Part shown: positions 34,569 through 43,848 of the stretch, one piece after another
How the letters are laid out: every line of letters starts with the position of its first letter
How positions within the stretch are numbered: position 1 is the stretch's first letter
Assembly: GCA_910587085.1 (NCBI GenBank)
Contig: CAJUMC010000002.1
Span: 1-64,000, forward strand
Direction: 5' to 3'
DNA length: 64,000 nucleotides
Source of the DNA: an uncultured Lachnospiraceae bacterium
Lineage (GTDB): Bacteria > Bacillota > Clostridia > Lachnospirales > Lachnospiraceae
Made by a program: the position numbers and the translations under genes
Notes under the pieces: generated by a model
Told to the model about the DNA's origin: nothing
Databases searched by the model: none
The model's input: the letters and a program-made list of their open reading frames with translations, nothing else

Positions 34569-35302
34569 GCACGGGGAGCGGGCTGCCGATTTCAAGGCGG
34601 CTGAGGATGAATGCGGGACTAGTGCCGCGCTGCGGGACGCTGGCGGACGTGGGTTGCGATCACGCGTATGCGGCTATTTATCTGACGGCGGGCGGGCGGG
34701 CAGACCGATGTATCGCAATGGACGTTGCTGCGGGGCCGCTTGCACGGGCAGAGGAGAATATCCGGCGGTACGGGCTGGAGAACCGGATTGAGACGCGGCG
34801 CTCGGACGGACTTGCGGCGCTCGGGATCGGGGAAGCGGACGTCATTATGATCGGAGGAATGGGCGGGCCGCTGATGCTGGATATTCTGCGGAAGGGCATT
34901 GCGTGCGTAAGGGCCGCGCAGGCGCTTGTGCTGCAGCCGCAATCGGAGCCGGAGGAATTCCGGCGCGGATTGCGGGAGCTTTCGCTTGCTATACTGGCGG
35001 AAGAAATGTGCTGCGAGGGCGGCAAATACTATACGGTCATTTATGCGGAGAACGCCGGGGGGAGCCGTGCGGGAAAAGCACAGGAAGAGAGGGGGCTTCC
35101 GGGCTGGCTTGCGGATCGGTACGGTCCGTGTCTGGTTGCCGGGAGGCATCCCGTACTTCGGCAGTTTCTGCGGGAGGAGCTCGGAAAAAAAGAGGAGCTT
35201 CTTGTGCAGCTGGCCATGCAGAAAACGGATAAAAGTGCGGAGAGAAGGACGGCATTGGAAGACGAAGTAAAGGAGATCGGCCGTCTGCTAGCGCTGTTCT
35301 GA
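34565..35302 (+). CDS. trmK: tRNA (adenine22-N1)-methyltransferase TrmK
   Basis: 245 residues beginning with GTG at 34565; the start overlaps the rpoD stop by four bases (GTGA), implying translational coupling. It is a Rossmann-fold SAM-dependent enzyme: the SAM loop is [15 protein letters not shown], the acidic end of strand two is AMDVAAGPL and the catalytic-site region is [10 protein letters not shown]. TrmK methylates A22 in the D arm of tRNAs in Gram-positive bacteria. In many Bacillota it sits directly after rpoD, as here. The C-terminal helical part is present and the length is normal. Confidence 0.92.
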   Translation: MSTGSGLPISRRLRMNAGLVPRCGTLADVGCDHAYAAIYLTAGGRADRCIAMDVAAGPLARAEENIRRYGLENRIETRRSDGLAALGIGEADVIMIGGMGGPLMLDILRKGIACVRAAQALVLQPQSEPEEFRRGLRELSLAILAEEMCCEGGKYYTVIYAENAGGSRAGKAQEERGLPGWLADRYGPCLVAGRHPVLRQFLREELGKKEELLVQLAMQKTDKSAERRTALEDEVKEIGRLLALF

Positions 35303-35433
35303 AAGCAGGCACCGGCCGGTTTGAATGGTGCCGGTTCCGAAGATGGAGGCTGCCTGCAGCGGGTATAAGTTATATTTTTTATTAATATATTAGTGCGGCG
35401 GAATGTCAGAAAAGGGGAAAGGCGGGGTGGAGC

Positions 35434-37293
35434 ATGTATCAGGTTACGGTCAACGGCGTTGCGAAGCAGTATGAGGAGGGCACTACTTATGGCGACATCG
35501 CCAGAGAGTATCAGCAGCAGTACGGGCACGATATTATTCTGGTTCAGGCCGACGGCAGGCTGCGCGAGCTGTTTAAGCAGGTGGAGAGCGACTGCGGGCT
35601 TTCCTTTGTGACGACGGCGGACAGCGCAGGCAGCAGCACATATATGAGAGGAATGATCTTTGTAATGCTGCGTGCTATGTACCGGGTCAGCGGAAAATAT
35701 TTTGACGGTCACAGCGAAGCAGGGGACAGGAAGGAAAACGCAGCAGAGGACGGCAGAGCCGGAACAGCCGCAGGAACCATAGATAAAGCGCAGAACGGAA
35801 GCGCCGGAATGGATGGCAATACGGCAGTTTTGGAGCGGGAAAGGGCAGGCAGTGCGGATTCCTGCAGAGCGAGCAGGGAGAGCCGGGGCGGTCGGATGAT
35901 CGAGCGCATCCGCATGGAATATTCGCTCGGCAACGGCCTGTACGGCGAAATCGACTGGCGCTCAGCCGGGCATCCGGAAATGGGCTGGTTCCTCGGGCGC
36001 GTAAAGGAGGAAATGCAGCGCATGATCGCTGCGGATCTGCCGTTTCGAAAGCTGACCGTCGGCACAGAGCAGGCAGCAAGGCTGTTCGGTGAGGTCGGCA
36101 TGTACGAAAAGGAAAAGTTATTCCGTTACCGGCTTGTCTCGAACACGAATCTTTACGAACTCGACGGCTTCTACGATTACTTTTACGGGTATATGCCGGA
36201 AAGTACGGGAATGCTCCGGGTATTTGATGTGGCGCCTTACGAAGACGGCTTTCTTCTGCTGCTTCCGGACAGAAAGCAGCCGGAAAAGCTTCCGGAATAT
36301 TCCCCGCGCAAAAAGCTCTACACGGTTCTTCAGAGTTCGAACCGCTGGGCGCAGCGGCTGGATCTGAACAATGTGGGAGATCTGAACCGGACGATCAGCA
36401 GCGGCGATATTGAGGAGATGATCCTCGTGCAGGAGGCGTATCAGGAAAAGCAGATTGCGGAGATTGCCGAGCAGATCCGGCGTTCCGGCAGCAGGAAATT
36501 CATTATGATAGCCGGGCCGTCCTCCTCCGGAAAGACGACTTTTTCTCACCGGCTTTCGGTTCAGCTGCGCACGCTTGGCTACCGGCCGCATCCGATTGCA
36601 GTGGATGATTATTTCGTGGACAGGGAGAAAACACCGAAGGACGAAAACGGAAATTATAATTTTGAAATTCTCGACGCAATCGACATCGAACAGTTCAATG
36701 CGGATATGAATGCGCTGCTGTCCGGGCGCAGGGTGGAGCTGCCGACCTTCAATTTCAAAACCGGAAGAAGGGAGTACAAGGGCAATTTCAAAGAACTCGG
36801 TGCCGAAGATATTTTGGTGATTGAGGGCATCCACGGGCTGAACGATGCGCTTTCCTACTCGCTTCCCCGGGAGAGCAAGTTCAAAATATACATCAGTGCG
36901 CTGACCCAGCTCAATATTGACGAGCACAACCGTATCCCGACGACGGACGGGCGCTTGATCCGGCGCATTGTGCGCGACGCGCGGGTACGCGGCACAGCGG
37001 CCAGGGATACGATTGCGATGTGGCCGTCGGTGCGCCGGGGCGAGGAGGAAAATATATTTCCGTTCCAGGAGGATGCGGACTGCATGTTTAATTCCGCGCT
37101 GATCTACGAGCTTTCTGTTCTCAAGCAGTTTGCGGAGCCCCTGCTGTTCGGCATCGACCGCAGCTGTCCCGAGTATGCGGAAGCGAAGCGCCTGCTCAAA
37201 TTCCTGAATTATTTTCTCGGGGTGAGCAGCGAAAAAATACCGGCGAATTCGATTCTGCGGGAATTTGTGGGTGGCAGCTGCTTTAAGGTTTGA
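35434..37293 (+). CDS. TGS-domain nucleoside (uridine-type) kinase
   Basis: 619 residues; GGGGTGGAGC lies upstream. Residues 1-65 form a TGS-like domain as in threonyl-tRNA synthetase, followed by a synthetase-like N2 region. The kinase domain begins near residue 355 with the P-loop AGPSSSGKTTFSHRL and continues with VDDYFVDREKTPKDENG and LVIEGIHGLN. The family phosphorylates nucleosides, probably uridine. An Ala/Gly/Glu-rich segment (about residues 90-150) interrupts the N-terminal region; it looks inserted and of low complexity. The gene ends 33 bases before RNase P RNA. Confidence 0.82.
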   Translation: MYQVTVNGVAKQYEEGTTYGDIAREYQQQYGHDIILVQADGRLRELFKQVESDCGLSFVTTADSAGSSTYMRGMIFVMLRAMYRVSGKYFDGHSEAGDRKENAAEDGRAGTAAGTIDKAQNGSAGMDGNTAVLERERAGSADSCRASRESRGGRMIERIRMEYSLGNGLYGEIDWRSAGHPEMGWFLGRVKEEMQRMIAADLPFRKLTVGTEQAARLFGEVGMYEKEKLFRYRLVSNTNLYELDGFYDYFYGYMPESTGMLRVFDVAPYEDGFLLLLPDRKQPEKLPEYSPRKKLYTVLQSSNRWAQRLDLNNVGDLNRTISSGDIEEMILVQEAYQEKQIAEIAEQIRRSGSRKFIMIAGPSSSGKTTFSHRLSVQLRTLGYRPHPIAVDDYFVDREKTPKDENGNYNFEILDAIDIEQFNADMNALLSGRRVELPTFNFKTGRREYKGNFKELGAEDILVIEGIHGLNDALSYSLPRESKFKIYISALTQLNIDEHNRIPTTDGRLIRRIVRDARVRGTAARDTIAMWPSVRRGEEENIFPFQEDADCMFNSALIYELSVLKQFAEPLLFGIDRSCPEYAEAKRLLKFLNYFLGVSSEKIPANSILREFVGGSCFKV

Positions 37294-37326
37294 CAAAATG
37301 CTGTTTCCTGTGATAGAATTCTATTC

Positions 37327-37715
37327 TGCGAGCAGCACAGATGGCCGCGCCGAAAGGTGAGGAAAGTCCGGGCTTCACAGGGCAGGGTGCCGGATAACGT
37401 CCGGTGGGGGCGACCCCAAGGCCAGTGCAACAGAAAAGAAACCGCCGGAACGGAGCGCGGCTGCGGCGAGCGGCTGTTCCGGTAAGGGTGGAATGGCGGT
37501 GTAAGAGACCACCGCTTCTCTGGTAACAGAGAAGGCTGTGTAAACCCCACTCGAAGCAAGACCAAAATATGCCGAAAGGCAGGGGAAGCGATACGGCGGC
37601 CCGCCGTGCTTCCCGGTAGGTCGCGTTCTGCCGCAGGGCAGAGGAGCTGCGCGGTGACGCGCAGTCAAGAAAGATGGTCATCGAATACAGAACCCGGCTT
37701 ACAGTGCTGCTCGCA
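37327..37715 (+). ncRNA. rnpB: RNase P RNA
   Basis: About 389 bases. The ends pair perfectly (TGCGAGCAGCAC with GTGCTGCTCGCA). Universal core words occur in order: GAGGAAAGTCCGGGC, ACAGAAA, AAGGGTGGAA, GTAAGAGACCACCG, TAAACCCCACTCGAAGCAAGA and, near the end, GAACCCGGCTTACAG. Together they form the catalytic P4 and specificity regions. The RNA trims tRNA 5' ends. Minus-strand open frames here are not genes. Confidence 0.97.
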
Positions 37716-38131
37716 CTAGGAAGAAAACCGGAGAGCCGGAAACGGTTTCGGCCGGTGCTTCCGCAGAGGATATTAATCCGGTGGAACAGGGAAACGGATG
37801 CGGTTTATAACGTTTGCTGACGCGGATAACAGAGCAGGGAAATTCCCGATGCCCGAGCCGGTGCGGGTAGGCGGAAGGCCCTGCATAGAAAATCAAAACA
37901 GGAAACCGGAATGCAGAAAAGCGCGATATGTTTACGCGCTTTTTTTATGTGCCCGCCCGTACAGGGAAAACACCATCCGACGGCAGTTTGCAGGCATCGC
38001 ACAATATTGAAATAATTCGAAGCATTTTTGTAAGAAAATATTAAGGACTTTGCAGCCGTGATATAGTATAATGTCCGCAGGATACCGGTAAAACAAAAAT
38101 TCGGCGGCTTTGCCGGCAGAAAGGAAAAAAC
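37716..38131 (+). other. Region between rnpB and the two-component system
   Basis: About 415 bases. It holds a terminator at 37917-37946 and a TATAAT word at 38067-38072, probably the -10 box for the response regulator, with no good -35 box. That may mean the promoter needs an activator. No gene is recognised. Confidence 0.5.
37917..37946 (+). terminator. Rho-independent terminator downstream of rnpB
   Basis: AAAAGCGCG pairs with CGCGCTTTT over a nine-base loop and continues into a T run. Confidence 0.85.
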
Positions 38132-38833
38132 ATGGAGCAGACAGGCATTCTTGTGGTCGATGATGATAAGGAAATTGCGGAGCTGGTGGAGATCCATCTG
38201 GCGGCAGACGGCTTCCGCGTTTGGAAGGCGTACAATGCAAAGGACGGGCTGAGGCTGCTGGAGACCGAAAAAATAAAGCTGGCAATTCTGGATATCATGA
38301 TGCCGGGGATGGACGGGATAGAGCTTTGCCAGCGAATCCGTGAAAAGAGCAATATTCCGATTATCATGCTCAGCGCGCGGTCGAGCGACCTGGACAAGAT
38401 ACTGGGACTCGGCAACGGAGCGGATGATTATGTTTCAAAGCCGTTCAATCCGCTGGAGCTCACCGCGCGCGTGAAATCCCAGCTGCGTCGCTATGTGAAT
38501 CTGAATCCCGGCGCGGTGAAGCAGGAAGCGGAGCGCGAGGTTTCCGTGCGGAATCTCACGATGAACCGGGAGACGCGCGCCGTGATTTCCTACGGCAGGG
38601 AGGTCAAGCTGACGCCGATTGAGTTTGATATCCTCTATCTGCTTGCGTCCAATCCGGGCAAGGTTTTTTCGACCGATGAGATTTTTGAGCGGGTCTGGAA
38701 TGAGAAAATGTATGAGGCGAACAATACGGTTATGGTGCATATCCGCCGACTGAGGGAAAAGATCGAGATGGACCCGAAGAACGCGGAGATCATCAAGACG
38801 GTCTGGGGAGTAGGATACCGCATTGAAAAGTAA
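38132..38833 (+). CDS. OmpR/VanR-type response regulator
   Basis: 233 residues; AAGGAAAAAAC lies upstream. The receiver domain has the acidic pair VVDDD, the phosphate-accepting Asp54 in LAILDIMMPGMDG, Thr/Ser switch in MLSARS and Lys in YVSKPFNP. The C-terminal winged helix (from about residue 130: LTPIEFDILYLLASNPGKVFS, TVMVHIRRLREKI) binds DNA. It closely follows the VanR pattern. The stop lies 11 bases inside the start of the kinase gene, so the two are coupled. It probably controls the ABC module just downstream. Confidence 0.93.
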   Translation: MEQTGILVVDDDKEIAELVEIHLAADGFRVWKAYNAKDGLRLLETEKIKLAILDIMMPGMDGIELCQRIREKSNIPIIMLSARSSDLDKILGLGNGADDYVSKPFNPLELTARVKSQLRRYVNLNPGAVKQEAEREVSVRNLTMNRETRAVISYGREVKLTPIEFDILYLLASNPGKVFSTDEIFERVWNEKMYEANNTVMVHIRRLREKIEMDPKNAEIIKTVWGVGYRIEK

Positions 38834-40094
38834 AAGCAAAAACAGAAAATACTGCAGTATCCGCATTCAGATTGTCTTCTACTGCTTTGCAAGCATTGCG
38901 CTGGCCGCCGTTACCATGCTGGTGCTGAGCATGGCTTTTTACGGCGTATACATGCTTGTACAGAAGGACGGGCTCGGAGAGAAAGATGCGGGGCTGCAGA
39001 ACAGCTACAAGCCCTACTATTCCGGAAGCTATCCCCGTCCGGAGGCAACGCCGGCACCGGGGAATGGCAGCCAGGCAGCAAATTCTGCGGAGCAGCCTGA
39101 CGGCGGGGAGGAAGCAGATGTTCCCCCTGTCCGCGTGGGAGAGCATATCCAGATGAAGCGCGGCACGGCCGCGGTACTTACCATACTTGGCATGGGCGGT
39201 CTGCTGTTTTTCTTTCTGCTTTATTTTCTGACCCTTACGCGGAAGCTCAGCGATTATCTGGCAGAGATCGCGGGCGGAATCCGGTGCTTTTCCTCCGGAA
39301 AATTCGGGACGAGGATCACGCTGCGGCAGTCGAACGAGCTGACACAGATTGCCGACAGCTTCAACCGCATGGCGGAGGAGCTGGAATATACCGTGCAGGA
39401 GGAGCGCAGAGCGGAAAATGAGAAAACGGAGATTATCACGAGTGTCGCGCACGATCTCCGGACGCCGCTGACCTCCGTAATCGGATATCTTGAGCTGGTG
39501 GCAGAGAAGGATCTGACGGCGGAAACAAGGCAGCATTATATTTCCGTCGCATACCGCAAGGCGAAGCGCCTGCAGCGCCTGACCGATGATCTGTTCAGCT
39601 ATATCAAATACGGTTCGGAGCAGGTTCCCATGGAGCTGAACCGGCTGGATGCGGCAAAGCTGATCGAGCAGATGGTTGAGGAATTTTATCCGAGCATACA
39701 GGAGAATAATCTGGAGCTCACAATGGAAAAGAGAGTGGGTCAGGCGTGGGTGGAGGCGGACGGCATGCTTCTGGCCAGAGCTTTTGCCAATCTGCTGGGA
39801 AATGCGATCAAATACGGACGGGACGGAAAGCTTCTGCAGGTGCTTGTGGAGCAGGAGCAGGACAGGGTACGGATTCATATAATCAATTACGGAGAGGTTA
39901 TTCCGAACCGGGATCTGGAAAATATTTTTGAGCGGTTTTACCGGGTTGACGCCTCCCGCACCGAGGAGCAGGGGGGAACCGGGCTGGGTCTTGCGATTGC
40001 CAAAAACATCATCGAGCTGCATCACGGGAGCATCGGGGTGAAAAGTGATTTCGGCGGGACGGAGTTTACGGTGGAGCTTCCGGCGGCGGGCTGA
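38823..40094 (+). CDS. Membrane sensor histidine kinase (VanS-like)
   Basis: 423 residues beginning with TTG at 38823, overlapping the regulator gene by 11 bases. Two membrane helices (about 18-42 and 116-139) enclose an extracellular loop of about 75 residues rich in Pro, Gly and Glu. A HAMP-like linker follows. The phosphoacceptor is His210 in VAHDLRTPLTS, the N box is AFANLLGNAIKYG and the G box is GTGLGLAIAKNI. The kinase senses an envelope signal and phosphorylates its regulator. The short loop is of the kind seen in antibiotic or lipid-intermediate sensing systems; the ligand is unknown. Confidence 0.92.
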   Translation: MKSKSKNRKYCSIRIQIVFYCFASIALAAVTMLVLSMAFYGVYMLVQKDGLGEKDAGLQNSYKPYYSGSYPRPEATPAPGNGSQAANSAEQPDGGEEADVPPVRVGEHIQMKRGTAAVLTILGMGGLLFFFLLYFLTLTRKLSDYLAEIAGGIRCFSSGKFGTRITLRQSNELTQIADSFNRMAEELEYTVQEERRAENEKTEIITSVAHDLRTPLTSVIGYLELVAEKDLTAETRQHYISVAYRKAKRLQRLTDDLFSYIKYGSEQVPMELNRLDAAKLIEQMVEEFYPSIQENNLELTMEKRVGQAWVEADGMLLARAFANLLGNAIKYGRDGKLLQVLVEQEQDRVRIHIINYGEVIPNRDLENIFERFYRVDASRTEEQGGTGLGLAIAKNIIELHHGSIGVKSDFGGTEFTVELPAAG

Positions 40095-40174
40095 GCGGAA
40101 GCGCAATAAAAGTTATTTGTGCAACCTGTACAAGATAAGCCGGGAGCGATCGCGGCAGCGAGGGGCGTAAGCGT

Positions 40175-42904
40175 ATGCGGAGTCTGAAAAAATGGATAAA
40201 ATACAAGGCGGCAGCGGTATGCCTGATATGGCTGGCATCGGCTGGGGCAATGCAGGTTCGCGCGGCGGAGCAGCTCTGTATACCGCAAGCCGGGCAGGAG
40301 GCAGAAACAGGAAGGCTCTGCATGCCGGAAGCCGTGTCCGGAATGGGGACTGAGAGGTTCTGCATGCCGGAAACCGAGACGGAGACAGTGACAGAAAAGT
40401 TCTGTATACTGGGAGCCATATCGGAGCCGTTGGTAGCAGAGCAGAATCTTGAGCCGGAAGCCGTACCGGAGCAGACAGAGACAGAGCAGAGATATGAGCT
40501 TGAATTTGAACGTCTGCCGGAAGAATCGGAGGCGGCTGGCAATGGAAGCACTACAATTTTTTGCATTCAGAGCGGCTACAGGGGGGGCAGCCTCAAGCTT
40601 TCGGTTATGTTTCCTCTGCAGAGCGGTGGAGAGCTCCACCCGCGTGCGGGACGGGATTTTGTCGTGTCGGTTACCGTTGCGGCGGAGAATACGGAATTTG
40701 CCGGCAGAGTGAACGTGCTGATGCAGAATACGGGGGAAAATCATATAATGTTTTCCGAAAACGTGCCGGCGCTGAACAGCGGGGAGGACTATCGGACTCG
40801 TTTTGTTCTTCCGATGCAGATGGTTACCGAGGGGCTGTATTTTTCTCTGCAGGACGGGGATGGTCTGCAGACCGCGGAGCTTGCCCTGAAGGTGGAAGCC
40901 GTAAACTACGGAGATTACAGGCTGATCGGCATTTTATCGGAGCAGGCCGAGATTGAGCAGTACGAATATTTCAGTTCCTTTGGAAACAGTATTGTGGAGC
41001 TTGACAGAGAAGTTGTTTCCGAGGGAGCTGCAGGCCTGGACAGTCTGGACATTATTGTAACGGAAGAGGAAACCCTGCGGGCATTTTATGCATCGGGGGA
41101 AGCCGAGACAGCCCGGGAGACGCTGCGCGATTGGGTCGGGCAGGGAAAAACGCTTGTGGTCGGAGCGAGGCCGGAGAGCGAGGATTCGGAGCAGATACTC
41201 AGCCTAGGACTGCAGGATGCAGAACAGGTACAGGAACTGGTGCTCCGGATCAGCAATTATGATGCGGCCAGAAACAGCATTCTGGCATCCAACGAGGAAC
41301 TGAAAAAGCAGAACGGCAGCGATGCACGCACCTGCTATATCGGCGATGCAATGCTCTGGCCGGCGCTTGTGAGCAATCTGTCGGATGAGCCGATGCTTCT
41401 GCCGGTAAAGGAACTCTCCGGGGTGATGGCCGCCGCACCGGAAACTTCCGGAGATCTTGCACCCGGGGCAGTGATTGCGGACTCGGCGACGGAGGGCGGA
41501 TTGGAAAAGGAGAAGCTGTCCGGCGATATGGAGGCGGCGGCCGGAGCATCGGACAGCAAGGAGATCGGCCGCGGGCCGGAAGGTACGAACGCAATGCTGC
41601 AGGCGGACTCAGCAACAGGGGAAGAAGCGGACCAAATGCCGGCAGAAACGGTAGAAACGGAAGAAACATCGGAGAATCTGTCTTTCTCTGCTGACCGGTG
41701 GGACTGGTGGAGCGAGGAGACAGGTCCGGAGGTGATCTGGCAGGAGCAGGGAGAGGCTATTATTCTGAAGTATTCCTGCGGGGCAGGAACCGTGCTCGTG
41801 TTTCAGATTCCTCTGGAGAGGGAAAAGGACAGTATTTATCCGCTGTTTTATTATCGTATTGTGCAGCTTGTGCTCGACAATATTTCCGGCTACCAGAGAA
41901 CGCAGCTGGATTATGAGAGGTACGGCTCAACAGCGTTCGGCAAAGGCTACATGCTGGACTATATAAGCAACGAGATCCCCGGCGTTTCTGTTTTCCCTTA
42001 CCTTCTGCTCCTGCTTTTCTATATCGGCGCGGTGATTCCGGTTCTGTTTCTGCTGCTGCGGCACAGGCAGAGAAGCAAATACCTGTGGGGAGTTCTGCCG
42101 CTTGCTGCGGTGCTGATGACAGGGGCCGTTTATCTGGTCGGCAGCAAGACAAGAGTTACAGAACCGTATTGTGCTTACATTGATATCGCAGATTACACGG
42201 TGGCAGGCCGCGGAATAAATACGGTTTATTTCAGTCTTTCCGCACCGACGAACCAGGGAGCGCAGATTACCATTCCGGCGGATGTGGAAGCGAGGCTGCA
42301 GGGAAACGGTTTCCTTGCTTATGATTCAACATGGACCGGCGAGGTGCTTCGGGAAAGTAATACCGAGCGGGCGCGGGATTACCGGGCGGCTGTCTATTAC
42401 GGCGATTCTGCGAATGTGCTCAGCCTTGAAAATGTGGCAGCATTTTCAAACACGTCATTTTATGCTAACCGCAAAGCAGAGGAGAGCGGAGGTTTTGCCG
42501 GAAGCGTTTCTCTGGATGCGGGGCTGGCGGTCGGAACAATCCGGAATGAGACGGGGAAGGAATGGAAGAATGTACTTCTGGTTGCGGACGAGAGGCTGGT
42601 AAATCTGGGAAGCCTGGACAGCGGGGCAGCAGTGGAGCTTGCCGCCTGCGGGCAGAGGAAGCTTATGGATGTAGACCTGGATGTGCTGCGGACTCTTATC
42701 GGAGGGCAGCTCACCAGAGCGGAAACCAACATTATTTATGGGTTGATGTGGGACTACGCGTACAACGAAACGGGCGGGCAGGGATTTCTTATTTCCATTT
42801 CCGAAAATTCCGCGGCCGAGGAGATTCTGGGCGGAGTGACCAGGGATTCCCACAGCAGGGGCGTGAGCCTTGCAATTTTTCCTCTGCAGGAGGAGGGCTT
42901 ATGA
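40175..42904 (+). CDS. Large membrane protein of an ABC-linked module
   Basis: 909 residues; GCGAGGGGCGTAAG precedes the start. A signal peptide (to about residue 30) is followed by four 14-residue Cys-containing repeats and a fifth degenerate one (about residues 34-103). An extracellular region with beta-rich and Rossmann-like parts (DSLDIIVTEEE, GKTLVVGAR) follows. An acidic low-complexity linker covers about 415-500. Two membrane helices lie near 610-634 and 643-664, and a C-terminal extracellular domain closes it. Its stop overlaps the ATPase start (ATGA). No known family is certain; the architecture recalls membrane proteins that accompany ABC-2 type transporters such as the GldG group. 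It may be the extracellular sensor or cargo-binding part of the exporter. Confidence 0.7.
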   Translation: MRSLKKWIKYKAAAVCLIWLASAGAMQVRAAEQLCIPQAGQEAETGRLCMPEAVSGMGTERFCMPETETETVTEKFCILGAISEPLVAEQNLEPEAVPEQTETEQRYELEFERLPEESEAAGNGSTTIFCIQSGYRGGSLKLSVMFPLQSGGELHPRAGRDFVVSVTVAAENTEFAGRVNVLMQNTGENHIMFSENVPALNSGEDYRTRFVLPMQMVTEGLYFSLQDGDGLQTAELALKVEAVNYGDYRLIGILSEQAEIEQYEYFSSFGNSIVELDREVVSEGAAGLDSLDIIVTEEETLRAFYASGEAETARETLRDWVGQGKTLVVGARPESEDSEQILSLGLQDAEQVQELVLRISNYDAARNSILASNEELKKQNGSDARTCYIGDAMLWPALVSNLSDEPMLLPVKELSGVMAAAPETSGDLAPGAVIADSATEGGLEKEKLSGDMEAAAGASDSKEIGRGPEGTNAMLQADSATGEEADQMPAETVETEETSENLSFSADRWDWWSEETGPEVIWQEQGEAIILKYSCGAGTVLVFQIPLEREKDSIYPLFYYRIVQLVLDNISGYQRTQLDYERYGSTAFGKGYMLDYISNEIPGVSVFPYLLLLLFYIGAVIPVLFLLLRHRQRSKYLWGVLPLAAVLMTGAVYLVGSKTRVTEPYCAYIDIADYTVAGRGINTVYFSLSAPTNQGAQITIPADVEARLQGNGFLAYDSTWTGEVLRESNTERARDYRAAVYYGDSANVLSLENVAAFSNTSFYANRKAEESGGFAGSVSLDAGLAVGTIRNETGKEWKNVLLVADERLVNLGSLDSGAAVELAACGQRKLMDVDLDVLRTLIGGQLTRAETNIIYGLMWDYAYNETGGQGFLISISENSAAEEILGGVTRDSHSRGVSLAIFPLQEEGL
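40274..40441 (+). repeat. Four 42-bp in-frame repeats (14 residues each)
   Basis: Cysteine codons at 40277, 40319, 40361 and 40403 are exactly 42 bases apart. Units read LCIPQA, LCMPEA, FCMPET and FCILGA at their starts. A fifth unit without Cys (NLEPEA) follows. Confidence 0.9.
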
Positions 42905-43818
42905 TACAGCTCTGCAATCTGAGGAAATCATTTGGAGACAGCCCGGCGCTGTGCGGGCTGACAATGGAAATCGGGGACGGGGAGCTTTTCGGCTTTGTCG
43001 GGCCGAACGGAGCAGGAAAGACGACAACGATGAAAATTATTGTCGGCCTGCTCCGCGCTGATTCTGGCGATATACTGATTGACGGCAGAAAGCTGGCCGG
43101 AAATCTCCGGCATTTCAAGGCTCAGATCGGCTATGTGCCGGATTTTTTCGGAGTTTACGATAATCTGAGAGTTTATGAATATATGGAGTTTTATGCGTCG
43201 CTTTACGGGATGAGCGGGCGGGAGGCAAGAAGACGATCCGAGGAACTGCTTGGAATGCTGGGAATGACGGAATGGAGGGAGGAGCTGGTTGACTCCCTGA
43301 GCCGAGGCATGAAGCAGAAGCTCTGCGTCGCCAGAGCGCTGGTCAATGATCCGAAGCTGCTTGTACTGGATGAGCCTGCCTCCGGAATGGAGCCGAAATT
43401 CCGGAGGCAGCTTCGGGAGCTGCTGCAGGAACTCTGCGCAGAAGGAAAAACGATTCTGATCAGCTCGCATAACCTGAGGGAGCTGTCCGAGCTCTGCACC
43501 AACATCGGGATTATGGATCGCGGGCGGCTGCTGATACAGGGGGATGTAAGGGAAATTCTGCGGCAGCAGACAATCAGCAATCCTTATATTCTGCAGTATA
43601 TCCGGTTTCCGGAGGCGGCGCTGGAGCTGCTGAAAACACATGGCAAGGTAAAAAATATAGCAAAGAAGGAAAATAGTCTGTCCTTTCCGTTTGAGGGGAC
43701 GCAGGAGGAGGCCGCGCAGCTTCTGACGAGTCTGATTTCGGCGGGAGCCGAGATTGCATCGTTTGTGCGTGAGGAGGGCAGCCTGGAGAAGCTGTTTCTG
43801 GAGATTACGGCGGTGTAG
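42901..43818 (+). CDS. ABC transporter ATPase
   Basis: 305 residues from ATG 42901 with GGAGGAGGGCTT upstream and a four-base overlap with the preceding gene; the frame is open much further upstream but only as a shadow. Walker A is GPNGAGKTT, the Q-loop is QIGYVPDFFG, the signature is LSRGMKQKL, Walker B is LLVLDEPASGME and the switch His is in SSHNLREL. It belongs to the ATPases paired with ABC-2 permeases, which export drugs, lipids or peptides or act on wall material. The C-terminal 80 residues are an accessory domain. Its permease follows 30 bases later. Confidence 0.93.
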   Translation: MIQLCNLRKSFGDSPALCGLTMEIGDGELFGFVGPNGAGKTTTMKIIVGLLRADSGDILIDGRKLAGNLRHFKAQIGYVPDFFGVYDNLRVYEYMEFYASLYGMSGREARRRSEELLGMLGMTEWREELVDSLSRGMKQKLCVARALVNDPKLLVLDEPASGMEPKFRRQLRELLQELCAEGKTILISSHNLRELSELCTNIGIMDRGRLLIQGDVREILRQQTISNPYILQYIRFPEAALELLKTHGKVKNIAKKENSLSFPFEGTQEEAAQLLTSLISAGAEIASFVREEGSLEKLFLEITAV

Positions 43819-43848
43819 CGGACAGAACTCCGCAGAATGGAAGGCCCC

